Assembly (NCBI GenBank): GCA_030833925.1
Contig: JAURGE010000001.1
Span: 1-64,000, forward strand
Origin: Alphaproteobacteria bacterium
GTDB lineage: Bacteria > Pseudomonadota > Alphaproteobacteria > Bin95
DNA: 64,000 nt
Direction: 5' to 3'
The stretch's first letter is position 1; each line of letters opens with the position of its first letter. Shown here in pieces: positions 45,406 to 54,477 of the stretch. A program made the position numbers and the translations under genes. Under the pieces are notes generated by a model. That model was not told the DNA's origin and did not search any database. It saw only the letters and a program-made list of their open reading frames with translations.

Positions 45406-48266
45406 TTTGTGTCGTGGCCATAACTGCTGACGGCATCAGCACAACGTCCGCACAAACTTGGATGTGCCTCAATAGTTCCAATATCGGGAAGATGACGCCA
45501 GCATCGGTCACACTTCTCATCGGTTGTTCTCGTTGGCTCTACTGATACCCCAAACACTTCGGAAATACGAAAAGCATCCACGGGGCCATCACCAACTTTC
45601 AGAGAGATAGTTGAGGCAATAGTGACTTCGGCAAAATCTACACCCTCAAGGTCAGAAAGACGGTCCTCCGATAGCCAAACGATGGGAGACGCCTCCAAAC
45701 TAGAGCGAATTCGCTTCTCTGATCGTTCGTTCTCAAGAGCACCAGTGACTACGCGGCGTATTTCTCGGATTTTCGACCAGCGACTTGCTAGCGCATCATC
45801 CCGCCAACTTGCAGGAGTCTCTGGGAAGGTCCGTCGGTGTACCGTAATCCCTTCGCCGTCACCATATCTTGAAAGCCAGGCCTCATCTGCTGTGAAGCAA
45901 GTAATAGGCGCAAGCCATGTTGTGAGCCGTTGAAAGATAGCGTCCATCACTGTGCGATTTGAGCGTCGCAAATGACTTTGAGGTGACTCGCAGTACAGCG
46001 TGTCTTTTCGGATATCAAAATAGAAGGCTGAAAGGTCAAGAGCACAAAAATTATGTAGTGCAGTCCATAGACCATGATAATCGTAATCAACAATCGCTTT
46101 TCTAACGAGAGCGTCCATTTCGAAAAGGCGATGCAGTACCCAGCGCTCAAGTTCAGGCATATTTTCAGGATCGACCCGCTCTTCTTCAGAGAAACCTTCG
46201 AGTCCTCCCAAGAGATAGCGGAGGGTATTCCTCACGCGTCTGTACAAATCAGCCTGATACTTCAGAATTTCAGGCCCGATGCGCAGATCTTCAGCGTAGT
46301 TTGATGAAACAACCCAAATTCTGAGAATATCTGCACCGTATTGATTCATGACATCTATTGGCGCTGTGACATTGCCCAAAGACTTTGACATCTTTCGACC
46401 CTGTTCATCTAAGACAAAACCATGGGTCAACACAGCATCATAGGGAGCCCGTCCTCTAGTGCCGGCGCTTTCTAGAAGGGATGAATGGAACCATCCGCGG
46501 TGTTGGTCTGATCCCTCCAAATAAAGATCAGCTGGCCATCGAAGATCTTCTCGATCCTCCAGCAAGAAAGCATGGGTTGATCCAGATTCGAACCAGACCT
46601 CAACTATGTCTTGGACTTGTTCATAATCCTCTGCGTTATATTCACTGCCAAGGAAACGTTGAGCTGGGGAAGAGAACCAGGCATCGCCGCCTTCTACTTT
46701 GAAAGCCTCCACGATACGGTCAAAAACCGCCTGATCCTTTAATATTTCACCAGATTGGATATGAACAAATAACGGGATTGGTACGCCCCAGGCTCGCTGG
46801 CGTGATATGCACCAGTCAGGACGCTGCTCCACCATAGAGTAGAGGCGATTGCGTCCTTGAGTTGGCACAAAACGCGTTGCATCAATAGCTGAAAGGGCTT
46901 TCCCGCGCAGATCGTTCGTTTCCATGGAAATGAACCACTGCGCAGTGTTCCGGAAAATTAATGGTGCTTTAGAGCGCCACGAATGAGGATAGCTATGCTT
47001 AAGGCGTCCTCGGCCCAAAAGGCCGCCTTTTCCTGCCTCTGCAACGGCCTGCATCGCGCTGATAACAGCAGCGTTGGCGTCACCTTCTGATCCATCAGGG
47101 TTGAGAACACGTTTTCCGGCGAATAGTGGCACAAAATCACGGTATGTACCGTCAGGGCCGACATAATCTGTTACTTCAAGTCCATGTTCACGTCCAAGGT
47201 AGAAGTCGTCAGCGCCATGGCCAGGTGCAACGTGAACGAATCCAGTGCCCGCATCCATGGTTACGAAATCGCCATTTAGTAGAGGCGACGGCACATCATA
47301 TCCCTGACCCACTAGAGGGTGGTTACAAATTGTGCCGAGGAGGTCTGAACCAACCATCTCCGAAAGAACAGTGTATCCTTCGATGCGCATAGCCTTGACC
47401 GCAACGTCCACTAGTCCTTTGCCCAGGACAATGATTTGCCCGCTTTTGATGAAGCTCTCTTCTTGTGTTTTATCAACACTAAGTCGGATGTAGGTTTCCT
47501 CGGCTGCAGCTGCGATTCCACGGTTAGATGGAAGTGTCCAAGGTGTTGTTGTCCAAATTACAACAAGATCACCTTTCTCGAGCTGGCTTTGGGCCCCAGG
47601 GGTGGCGACGGGGAATCCAATATGTACGGTCGGAGAGACGTGGTCTTCGTATTCGACTTCTGCATCTGCGAGCGCCGTTTTTTCCACACATGACCACATA
47701 ACTGGACGTTGTCCACGATATAGGCCGCCGTTCATTGCAAACTGGGCTATCTCCCCTGCGATACGTGCTTCGGCAGGGAATTTCATCGTGAGGTATGGGT
47801 CGTTCCAGTCACCAATCACCCCAAGGCGCTTGAATTCAGTACTTTGAACACCAATCCAATGTTCTGCGAATTCCCTGCATTCCTGCCGGAATTCTAGAAC
47901 AGGTACATCATCCTTATCCTTACCTTGGTCTCGGTAGCTTTCCTCCACCTTCCATTCAATGGGCAGACCATGGCAGTCCCAACCGGGTACATAGTTGGCA
48001 TCAAACCCCGACATCTGCCATGCTCGGTTAATCACGTCTTTGAGGATTTTATTTAAGGCGTGACCAATGTGGAGGTGACCGTTTGCGTACGGAGGGCCAT
48101 CATGCAGGATGTATTTCTCTCGGCCCTGAGAGTCTTGGCGCAGTAGCTTGTAAAGGCCCATTTCCTCCCATCGCGCCAAAATTTCAGGCTCCCTTTTTGG
48201 CAGCCCGCCGCGCATAGGGAAATCAGTCTTTGGAAGAAATATTGTGTTGCGGTAGTCATCGCTCAT
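45402..48266 (-). CDS. ileS: Isoleucyl-tRNA synthetase
   Basis: A 954-residue class Ia synthetase. HIGH motif (HLHIGHALNK) near residue 60, GWDCHGLPIEWK, the editing domain in the middle (TTPWTLPSN), KMSKS in LDEQGRKMSKSLGNV, and a C-terminal zinc finger CDRCWRHL...CGRC. Length is normal for the bacterial type sensitive to mupirocin. Followed by lspA with a 4-nt overlap, preceded by ribF. Confidence 0.97.
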   Translation of the reverse strand: MSDDYRNTIFLPKTDFPMRGGLPKREPEILARWEEMGLYKLLRQDSQGREKYILHDGPPYANGHLHIGHALNKILKDVINRAWQMSGFDANYVPGWDCHGLPIEWKVEESYRDQGKDKDDVPVLEFRQECREFAEHWIGVQSTEFKRLGVIGDWNDPYLTMKFPAEARIAGEIAQFAMNGGLYRGQRPVMWSCVEKTALADAEVEYEDHVSPTVHIGFPVATPGAQSQLEKGDLVVIWTTTPWTLPSNRGIAAAAEETYIRLSVDKTQEESFIKSGQIIVLGKGLVDVAVKAMRIEGYTVLSEMVGSDLLGTICNHPLVGQGYDVPSPLLNGDFVTMDAGTGFVHVAPGHGADDFYLGREHGLEVTDYVGPDGTYRDFVPLFAGKRVLNPDGSEGDANAAVISAMQAVAEAGKGGLLGRGRLKHSYPHSWRSKAPLIFRNTAQWFISMETNDLRGKALSAIDATRFVPTQGRNRLYSMVEQRPDWCISRQRAWGVPIPLFVHIQSGEILKDQAVFDRIVEAFKVEGGDAWFSSPAQRFLGSEYNAEDYEQVQDIVEVWFESGSTHAFLLEDREDLRWPADLYLEGSDQHRGWFHSSLLESAGTRGRAPYDAVLTHGFVLDEQGRKMSKSLGNVTAPIDVMNQYGADILRIWVVSSNYAEDLRIGPEILKYQADLYRRVRNTLRYLLGGLEGFSEEERVDPENMPELERWVLHRLFEMDALVRKAIVDYDYHGLWTALHNFCALDLSAFYFDIRKDTLYCESPQSHLRRSNRTVMDAIFQRLTTWLAPITCFTADEAWLSRYGDGEGITVHRRTFPETPASWRDDALASRWSKIREIRRVVTGALENERSEKRIRSSLEASPIVWLSEDRLSDLEGVDFAEVTIASTISLKVGDGPVDAFRISEVFGVSVEPTRTTDEKCDRCWRHLPDIGTIEAHPSLCGRCADAVSSYGHDTK

Positions 48267-48291
48267 CGGACGTTATCCGTGGTGGGTTTGC

Positions 48292-49230
48292 TTAGCGAGT
48301 TTCTAGGTGCGTCCTAGCCGCTATGGCATCTTGGACGATTTGTTCTTTAAGCGCTTCAAAACTCTCGAATTTCTTCTCTGGGCGAATGAATTTCAAAAGT
48401 CTGACGCGTGCCGGCTTGTCGTACACATCCCGGTCGAAGTCAAATAGGTGAACTTCTAAGCGTTCATCTTCGCCGCCAACGGTTGGCCGAATACCCAGGT
48501 TGGCAACACCTAACAACCAGCCGCCTTTATCCTCAACTTGTGCTTCGATGGCATAAACGCCGAGAGCCGGGCGGGTAAGTTCACCTAAGTAAATATTCAT
48601 TGTCGGGAAACCGATTGTGCGGCCTCTCTTGTCTCCGTGGGTGACGATCCCCTCAATTTCCCAGGCTCGCCCCAGAAGTTCATTTGCGCGGCAAACATCT
48701 CCTTTGGCCAAGGCCGCTCGGATGGCGGATGATGAAAAGACAAGACCATCTGGCCCCGCCATTGCCGGAACTGAAGTTACATCAAAGCCATGACGCTTAC
48801 CTGCCTCAAGGAGGAATGCTGTGTTTCCAGCACGCTGCTTGCCAAACTGAAAATCTTCGCCTACTGCCACGTGCGACACTCCCAGGCCGTCTATAAGCAC
48901 GGTTAGGATGAAGTCTTCAGCGGAAAGCGCGGCTAAGTCCCTGTCAAATTTAGAAATAGCCATAAAGTCAACGCCAAGGGACTCGAGCCCCCGTGCCTTG
49001 CCACGCCAGTCAGTCAGTCGGAATGGCGGCCCATCACTGGTGAGAACGCTGCGTGGATGGGGTTCGAATGTGAGTACACCAAGCGGAACACCGCGCGTTC
49101 TCGCAGCAGCAGCAGCAGCTTGGATTACAGCCGTATGACCTTTATGCACCCCATCGAAATTACCAATGGCTACGGCGGCGCCCCTATATGCACCTATAAC
49201 CTCGGACAGATCGTGGAAGACTTGGATCAT
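48292..49230 (-). CDS. ribF: Bifunctional riboflavin kinase/FAD synthetase
   Basis: A 312-residue enzyme making FMN and FAD. N-terminal adenylyltransferase: VAIGNFDGVHKGH and FSSSAIRAAL. C-terminal kinase: THGDKRGRTIGFPTMNI and GVYAIE, then LEVHLFDFDRDVYDK. It is just upstream of ileS, the usual order. Flavin supply matters here since the window codes for many flavoproteins (sarcosine oxidase, GMC, HpaB-type). Confidence 0.97.
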   Translation of the reverse strand: MIQVFHDLSEVIGAYRGAAVAIGNFDGVHKGHTAVIQAAAAAARTRGVPLGVLTFEPHPRSVLTSDGPPFRLTDWRGKARGLESLGVDFMAISKFDRDLAALSAEDFILTVLIDGLGVSHVAVGEDFQFGKQRAGNTAFLLEAGKRHGFDVTSVPAMAGPDGLVFSSSAIRAALAKGDVCRANELLGRAWEIEGIVTHGDKRGRTIGFPTMNIYLGELTRPALGVYAIEAQVEDKGGWLLGVANLGIRPTVGGEDERLEVHLFDFDRDVYDKPARVRLLKFIRPEKKFESFEALKEQIVQDAIAARTHLETR

Positions 49231-49251
49231 TCTTTGCCAAGACCAGTTTTA

Positions 49252-49680
49252 TTATGAACGGGAAGGAGGCATTACTATTGCCTCACCATCGACGACAATT
49301 TTTCCCTTTACCAGGCATTGGGTCGATAAGGTAACTCGTCTTTTCTCAAGGTCTATCGATTTCACCTCGCATACAGCCGTAACGGTATCACCTGGCTTCA
49401 CTGGCGCCTTGAAGCGCAGATTTTGTGACAAATAAATTGCGCCTGGGCCTGGCATGCGTGCGCCAAGAACAGCAGAAATAAACGATGCCGTCAGCATGCC
49501 GTGAGCTATTCGGCTTTTGAAAATCGTATTGGATGCATATTCATCGCTCAGATGGACTGGATTGGTGTCGCCAGACACACCCGCGTAAAGCGTTATATCC
49601 GCGTCGGTGACAGTCTTCGCAAAGCTTTCCTGTTGGCCAACTTCTAGGTCTTCAATAAAATATCCGCTCGCCGAAGCCAT
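49252..49680 (-). CDS. MaoC-like dehydratase (hot-dog fold)
   Basis: A 142-residue (R)-specific enoyl-CoA hydratase-like protein. The hydratase signature is GVSGDTNPVHLSDEYA (Asp and His), followed by FKSRIAHGMLTASFISAVLG. Similar to PhaJ and to the MaoC protein often found next to ribF. 21 nt before ribF, so likely in its operon. A second MaoC gene is at 57273-57728. Confidence 0.92.
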   Translation of the reverse strand: MASASGYFIEDLEVGQQESFAKTVTDADITLYAGVSGDTNPVHLSDEYASNTIFKSRIAHGMLTASFISAVLGARMPGPGAIYLSQNLRFKAPVKPGDTVTAVCEVKSIDLEKRRVTLSTQCLVKGKIVVDGEAIVMPPSRS

Positions 49681-49757
49681 GGCGCGTTCCTCGACATCTA
49701 TCTGAGTTTTGAGGACTCAATAGCGTAATAAAAGCACTTCGGCCATGCGGGCGTTCG

Positions 49758-50051
49758 TCACTCCGAAACAATTCCATTCATGAACTTTGCAAGTTTAATA
49801 TCCAGTTCCGTCACACCTCCTTCTGAGTGTGTGGTAAGCGTTACATCAACCTTGTTATAGACGTTAAACCATTCTGGATGATGGTCCATTTTCTCAGCCA
49901 TTAAGGCCGTTCGGGCCATGAAGCCGAATGCAGCGTTGAAGTTTTTAAACTCAAAAGTCTTTTGGATAGCTTCTCGGCCAGAGACATCTTGCCAGCCAGG
50001 TAAATCTTCTAGCGATTTTCGGAGGTCGGAATGATTCAGTTTTTTCGCCAC
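49758..50051 (-). CDS. phhB: Pterin-4a-carbinolamine dehydratase
   Basis: A 97-residue protein; recycles 4a-hydroxytetrahydrobiopterin. [21 protein letters not shown] contains the signature HHP...NxYNxV...TH. It is universal in this class even where phenylalanine hydroxylase is missing, and may act in molybdopterin or transcription roles. No phhA nearby. Confidence 0.95.
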   Translation of the reverse strand: MAKKLNHSDLRKSLEDLPGWQDVSGREAIQKTFEFKNFNAAFGFMARTALMAEKMDHHPEWFNVYNKVDVTLTTHSEGGVTELDIKLAKFMNGIVSE

Positions 50052-50088
50052 GTTCTATGCCTCTCTTCGGCAATTTTCGATTTTAGTG

Positions 50089-51030
50089 TCAACTGGCTCG
50101 TGACATGACCGTTTCCGAAAAATTGGCCATTGCCTTAAGACTGGAATGAATATCTGCCCCCCGAAAATCAAACACCAACTCGTGCACTCCGGTGTCGGCC
50201 ATTTCAGCAATATCGTCGAGTGCGGCTTCCACACCACCTGTGAAAAGTCGTCTGACTTCCCCCGCTGGGGGTTTGCCGTCGTCATAGAAAGGAGCCTTAT
50301 AACAAATCGTTAGCTTGTCGAAATCTCTCCCGTTCGCCTCTGTTTCTTCGCGAAGGCGACTAAGTTTTTGCCTCATTTCCGCTGGTGGCAGAGGTGACGC
50401 CGCCGTTGCTCCAACTGGATGCCAGCCGTCACCCAGTTTAGCCACCCGGCGGAGGGCCGGGCCAGAATGCCCCCCTATCCAAATTGGAGGGTGCGGTTTT
50501 TGAATTGGTACTGGTTGGCAATAAATCTCATCGAACTTGTAGAACTCGCCGTTGTAACTAACAGCTTCACCTGTCCATAGCTTCTTCCAAATATCGACGA
50601 ACTCATCTGTGGAACGGCCACGAGCGGCAAAATCTGGTGCTGCAAGTGCTTCAAATTCCTCAGCCATCCAGCCTACTCCTATACCAACCGTTACACGGCC
50701 TTCTGATAGAACATCTGTTGTGGCTATCGATTTTGCGGTGAGGATAGGGTTACGGTGTGGGGCAATCATAACGCTAGAGACAATGCGTAGTTTCTCTGTC
50801 GCGGCAGCAACGAACGCCATCAAGGTCAACTGCTCCATGCACTCGCCTTTAGATAGAAAGTTACCGCCCACCGTGTAAGGGTAGGGGCTTTCAATATTTG
50901 CAGGAACCACGATGTGGTCTGCCACCATGACTGAGCTGAAGCCGGCTTGTTCCGCGGTTGAGAGAAAAGCTTTCAGGTCGGAACGGTTTGCCTGCGGACC
51001 TCTTGTGGGTAAATAAAATCCAAAACGCAT
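50089..51030 (-). CDS. LLM-class flavin/F420-dependent oxidoreductase (TIGR03619-like)
   Basis: A 313-residue TIM-barrel protein of the luciferase-like monooxygenase superfamily. RFGFYLPTRGPQAN at the start, FSSVMVADHIVVP, GRVTVGIGVGWMAEEFEA and PPIWIGGHSGPALRRVAKLGDGWHP (in parts) are typical of the F420-dependent subgroup, though family assignment by eye does not settle F420 versus FMN. It is 37 nt from phhB, in the same direction; divergent from the AMDase-like gene. Substrate unknown. Confidence 0.85.
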   Translation of the reverse strand: MRFGFYLPTRGPQANRSDLKAFLSTAEQAGFSSVMVADHIVVPANIESPYPYTVGGNFLSKGECMEQLTLMAFVAAATEKLRIVSSVMIAPHRNPILTAKSIATTDVLSEGRVTVGIGVGWMAEEFEALAAPDFAARGRSTDEFVDIWKKLWTGEAVSYNGEFYKFDEIYCQPVPIQKPHPPIWIGGHSGPALRRVAKLGDGWHPVGATAASPLPPAEMRQKLSRLREETEANGRDFDKLTICYKAPFYDDGKPPAGEVRRLFTGGVEAALDDIAEMADTGVHELVFDFRGADIHSSLKAMANFSETVMSRAS

Positions 51031-51261
51031 CGTTATTCCTTCCTAAATTACCCTCATAAACCCACCTTCGAATGGCCAAAATTAAACCTTGTTACCTTTG
51101 TCTTTTTGCCTGTTGGACACACCGGTTAGTTTTTGATGGCAGAGTTTCTATCATCCAAGGCGGCCATGATATTTGGTGAATTGCAAGTGTTTTGCTTATG
51201 TTTTTAGATTTTCTTTTTATCAACTACCTTTGAGCTAGGTAAAAAAGCAGTAGGTCCTAAG

Positions 51262-52047
51262 ATGCAAAAAGATAATTGGGGGGATAAGGCTCGCATTGGG
51301 ATCTTTATCGTCAGCTCAGAGGCTGTGCCTGAGGCTGAATGGAACGCGATGGCTCCGTCTGGAGTTTCTATTCACGCAGCAAGGATAGCATCGCCAACGC
51401 CTTGGGCGGTTTGGCGACCTGACAGATCGAGAGTTGGTCTTTCTGCTGATCTGTTGAGAGGCGCGGAGCATTTTGCGGGCATGCAGCTTTCAGCAGTAAC
51501 GACGGCGCATACATCTAGTAGTGTTGTCGGAGGCGAGGGTTGGGATGCAGCAGTTGTTGCGGAACTGCGGTCAGTTGTTGGACCGAACATAGTTATAAGC
51601 ACCAATGGCCTAGATATGATTGCTGGGCTTAAGGCTTTGGGTGCTCGAAAGCCGTTTCTGGTTGTTCCACCGTGGTTCGGTGAATCAATAGTGAGTGCCC
51701 TGCAAATTTACCTGCAGTCAGATGGCTTTGAGCCCTCTGGCTGGCTTCGTCATGATCCTGGACCCGAATGGCGAAATGTATCGATAAGTGAAATGTATCC
51801 GCGAGGCCTGGGATTCGCTCAGGATGTGCAGGCGCTTTATCACCAAATCGTTGAGGCCTGCCCAAAATCTGGTGATGCGGTTTTGATTTGCGGCACTGGC
51901 TTTCGTTCCGTCGCGATTATTGGGGATCTGGAGAAAGAATTAGACATGCCAGTGGTCACAGCTAATCAGGCCAGTTTATGGCGCTGTCTTCGGTTAGTGG
52001 GTGTTAATGATTCCATATCGGGATACGGCCGCCTGCTTCACCTTTGA
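51262..52047 (+). CDS. Asp/Glu racemase superfamily protein, maleate isomerase/arylmalonate decarboxylase-like
   Basis: A 261-residue protein. The first half reads SAVTTAHTSSSVVGG, where maleate isomerase and racemases have a catalytic Cys; here it is replaced by Thr/Ser around residue 84-87. The second half keeps Cys210 in LICGTGFRSVAII. A single cysteine in the second half is the pattern of arylmalonate decarboxylase, so a decarboxylase or a different enolate chemistry is more likely than racemisation or cis-trans isomerisation. It is the first gene of the 51-57 kb cluster, after 231 gene-free nt. Confidence 0.78.
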   Translation: MQKDNWGDKARIGIFIVSSEAVPEAEWNAMAPSGVSIHAARIASPTPWAVWRPDRSRVGLSADLLRGAEHFAGMQLSAVTTAHTSSSVVGGEGWDAAVVAELRSVVGPNIVISTNGLDMIAGLKALGARKPFLVVPPWFGESIVSALQIYLQSDGFEPSGWLRHDPGPEWRNVSISEMYPRGLGFAQDVQALYHQIVEACPKSGDAVLICGTGFRSVAIIGDLEKELDMPVVTANQASLWRCLRLVGVNDSISGYGRLLHL

Positions 52048-52134
52048 TATTTTTAAAGTTGGTGGGTTTGCTGAACTTAATTTCTTGCCCCACACTATTG
52101 TTCGACCGTAGTTGATCCGATGAGGGCAATTTGA

Positions 52135-53604
52135 ATGACCCAGCCTATCAAAGCCGCTGCAGAGCACATAGCTAGCTTACAAGATGGGCGGACGGTGTAT
52201 TTAGACGGTCGTGTCGTCGGAGACGTTACCACCCACCCAGCATTCGCAAGATCGGTGTTATCTGCCGCAAACCTGTATGATTTTCAGGCGGATCCATCCA
52301 ACGCAGATCTGATGACCTTTGCATCACCAAAAACAGGAAGACGGGTTAATCGGGCATGGCAGATGCCACGTACCTACGCCGAATTGGTGCAACGCCGTGA
52401 AGCGCTGGTTGCCTGGGCTGAGCAACATGGCGGCTTTATGGGACGTTCCCCTGATCACTTGGCGTCTGCCGTTACTGGCCAACTCATGGGATTAAAGCTG
52501 TTTCAAGAGTATGACCCAGCTAGAGCTGGGGCTTATTGGGATTATTATGAATATGCGCGGGATAATGATCTCTTCCTGACCTACGTAATCATTAACCCGC
52601 AAGTGGATAGATCAAAGTCGGCATCCGATCTTGCTGAAGACCCGATGATGAAGATCGTCGACGAAGATGGTGAGGGAGTCACCGTTCGAGGCGCTAAGAT
52701 GCTTGGAACGTCTTCTATAATGGCAAATGAGGTGTTTGTTGCCCATTTGCAGCCACTCCGCCCCGATGAGGTCGATTATGCTATCTCATTCGCTGTGCCG
52801 ATGAATATTAAAGGTTTAAAAGTCCTTTCGCGAAAATCTTACGAGCAACACGCCGTCTCTGAATTCGATAACCCCCTGGCTGCTCGTTATGATGAAAACG
52901 ACGCTTTGATATATTTCGATGATGTGAAAGTGCCATGGGATCGCATCTTTGTGCATCGCAGTCCCGAAATGTGTCGACGCCAATTTCATGACACGCCTGG
53001 TCACATTTATCAAAACTACCAGGCGCAGATACGCCTTTCAGTCAAATTGAAGTTTCTCCTGGGCTTAGCCCGCCAAATTTGTGAAACAATAGGCACGGTA
53101 AATATGCCTCCGGTATCCGAGCAGCTGGGCAGGTTAGCGGCGGAGGCAGCAGCCGTAGAGAACATGCTCTGGGGCATGGAGGCTAAGGGGTCGATGCATG
53201 GCGATTACTTCGTCCCAGATAGGCATGCCGTCTATGCGGCTCAGACCATGACACAGGCAATCTATCCAAACTTCATCAACTCAATGAGAGAACTCGCTGG
53301 CGGGGCGCTGATAATGCTGCCCTCCTCATCCGCCGATTATAATGACGCTGATCTAGCGCGCATTATTTCTAGCGTCCAAATTGCAGCTGATGGACGGGAT
53401 TCTCTAGACAGAGTTAAGTTAATGAAGCTGGCTTGGGATGCCGTTGGTTCCGAATTTGCAAGCCGCCATACTCAGTATGAAATGTTTTATGCTGGCGCGC
53501 AGTTTGTAACCAGGGGTCACAGCTTTCGCACCTATGATTGGGCAAAGACGCGTGATCTCGTGAATGTGATTTCCAGTCGATATGAAGCGCCCAAGGTGAA
53601 TTAG
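52135..53604 (+). CDS. HpaB-type FADH2-dependent monooxygenase (4-hydroxyphenylacetate 3-monooxygenase family)
   Basis: A 489-residue member of the acyl-CoA dehydrogenase-fold HpaB/PvcC family, which hydroxylates phenols with FADH2 delivered by a separate reductase. IKAAAEHIASLQDGRTVYLDGRVVGDVTTHPAF (in parts) opens the protein; VRGAKMLGTSSIMANEVFVAHLQPL is in the flavin-binding middle, and the C-terminus has HSFRTYDWAKTRDLV. No HpaC-type flavin reductase gene is nearby. It could act on a phenolic or on 4-hydroxybutyryl-CoA-like substrate. 87 nt after the AMDase-like gene. Confidence 0.88.
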   Translation: MTQPIKAAAEHIASLQDGRTVYLDGRVVGDVTTHPAFARSVLSAANLYDFQADPSNADLMTFASPKTGRRVNRAWQMPRTYAELVQRREALVAWAEQHGGFMGRSPDHLASAVTGQLMGLKLFQEYDPARAGAYWDYYEYARDNDLFLTYVIINPQVDRSKSASDLAEDPMMKIVDEDGEGVTVRGAKMLGTSSIMANEVFVAHLQPLRPDEVDYAISFAVPMNIKGLKVLSRKSYEQHAVSEFDNPLAARYDENDALIYFDDVKVPWDRIFVHRSPEMCRRQFHDTPGHIYQNYQAQIRLSVKLKFLLGLARQICETIGTVNMPPVSEQLGRLAAEAAAVENMLWGMEAKGSMHGDYFVPDRHAVYAAQTMTQAIYPNFINSMRELAGGALIMLPSSSADYNDADLARIISSVQIAADGRDSLDRVKLMKLAWDAVGSEFASRHTQYEMFYAGAQFVTRGHSFRTYDWAKTRDLVNVISSRYEAPKVN

Positions 53605-53679
53605 ATCATACACAGAGTTTAGCGGGTCGCTGTTATAACTTATGGCAACAGCCGAGTTGGAAGTGATGGAGTGGTCCTA

Positions 53680-54405
53680 ATGTTAGATGCGTATCGAAGT
53701 CCGTTGCTTCTATTGGTGCAGATGAACATTCAGCGGGATTATGAGGATGCGTTCCAAAGTTGGTATTACCATCATGTACCCAAGCTCCTTGAAATCCCGG
53801 GATGGCACTGGGGCCGCCGTTATAAGGGTGTTAAGGGTGATACCAAATGGTTAGCTCTATATGCCGTCGAGGATATGGAGGCCCTAACTCGGGTTATGGC
53901 TGTAGACAATGCCAACAAGGATGCCCGCGCAATTGCAGAAAGGTCACTTTTTGATGGCATACCTGGCAAGACAGATGTGATTTCAAATGTCTATGAACAG
54001 CTGAGCGGAGGCCACCTTTGCAATCCATTCTTGAGGAATGACCATTATTTAAGTGTTGTGATGGCGGATGTGGCTGACCCATCTAAAGAGGCTGAGTGGA
54101 ATGCTTGGTATGATCATTCGCATGTCCCAAATCTCGTGAAGATCCCCGGGTATCTTTCAGGTGCGCGTTTTAGGATCAAATCCGATCCACGATTTGGACA
54201 GAAGAATATGGGGCCGAAATACTTAGCTCTCTATGAGTGGGAAGGACCCCACTGTCTCGAGACACTGGGCAATCCAGAAACGATGCGGCCTGAAGCCAAG
54301 GCTGAGCTTGCAGAATGGCATAGTTATGGCCTGCCCTTGGCCAAAAACACAGCATGGAATGTCTACGAACCGATCGCAACTTGGCGGAGTTTTCGCCAAG
54401 AATGA
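53680..54405 (+). CDS. Tandem dimeric alpha/beta barrel protein (EthD-like), unknown function
   Basis: A 241-residue protein made of two similar halves. The repeats share a motif: FQSWYYHHVPKLLEIPGW (residues ~25-42) and WNAWYDHSHVPNLVKIPGY (~143-161), then each WLALYAVED or YLALYEWEG. The pattern resembles EthD/ABM-type domains that dimerise to a ferredoxin-like barrel; here two copies are fused in one chain. The ATG at 53680 is preferred over GTG at 53671 because GGAG lies 8 nt before it. Likely part of the pathway, perhaps an oxygenase- or binding-type accessory; no function known. Confidence 0.75.
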   Translation: MLDAYRSPLLLLVQMNIQRDYEDAFQSWYYHHVPKLLEIPGWHWGRRYKGVKGDTKWLALYAVEDMEALTRVMAVDNANKDARAIAERSLFDGIPGKTDVISNVYEQLSGGHLCNPFLRNDHYLSVVMADVADPSKEAEWNAWYDHSHVPNLVKIPGYLSGARFRIKSDPRFGQKNMGPKYLALYEWEGPHCLETLGNPETMRPEAKAELAEWHSYGLPLAKNTAWNVYEPIATWRSFRQE

Positions 54406-54477
54406 TTTTTATTGTCGTCAGCCGAAGTTTACCCCCTGTTTCCAGGTCTTTGGCATAGTTTTGAGAGGAACAGCGTC

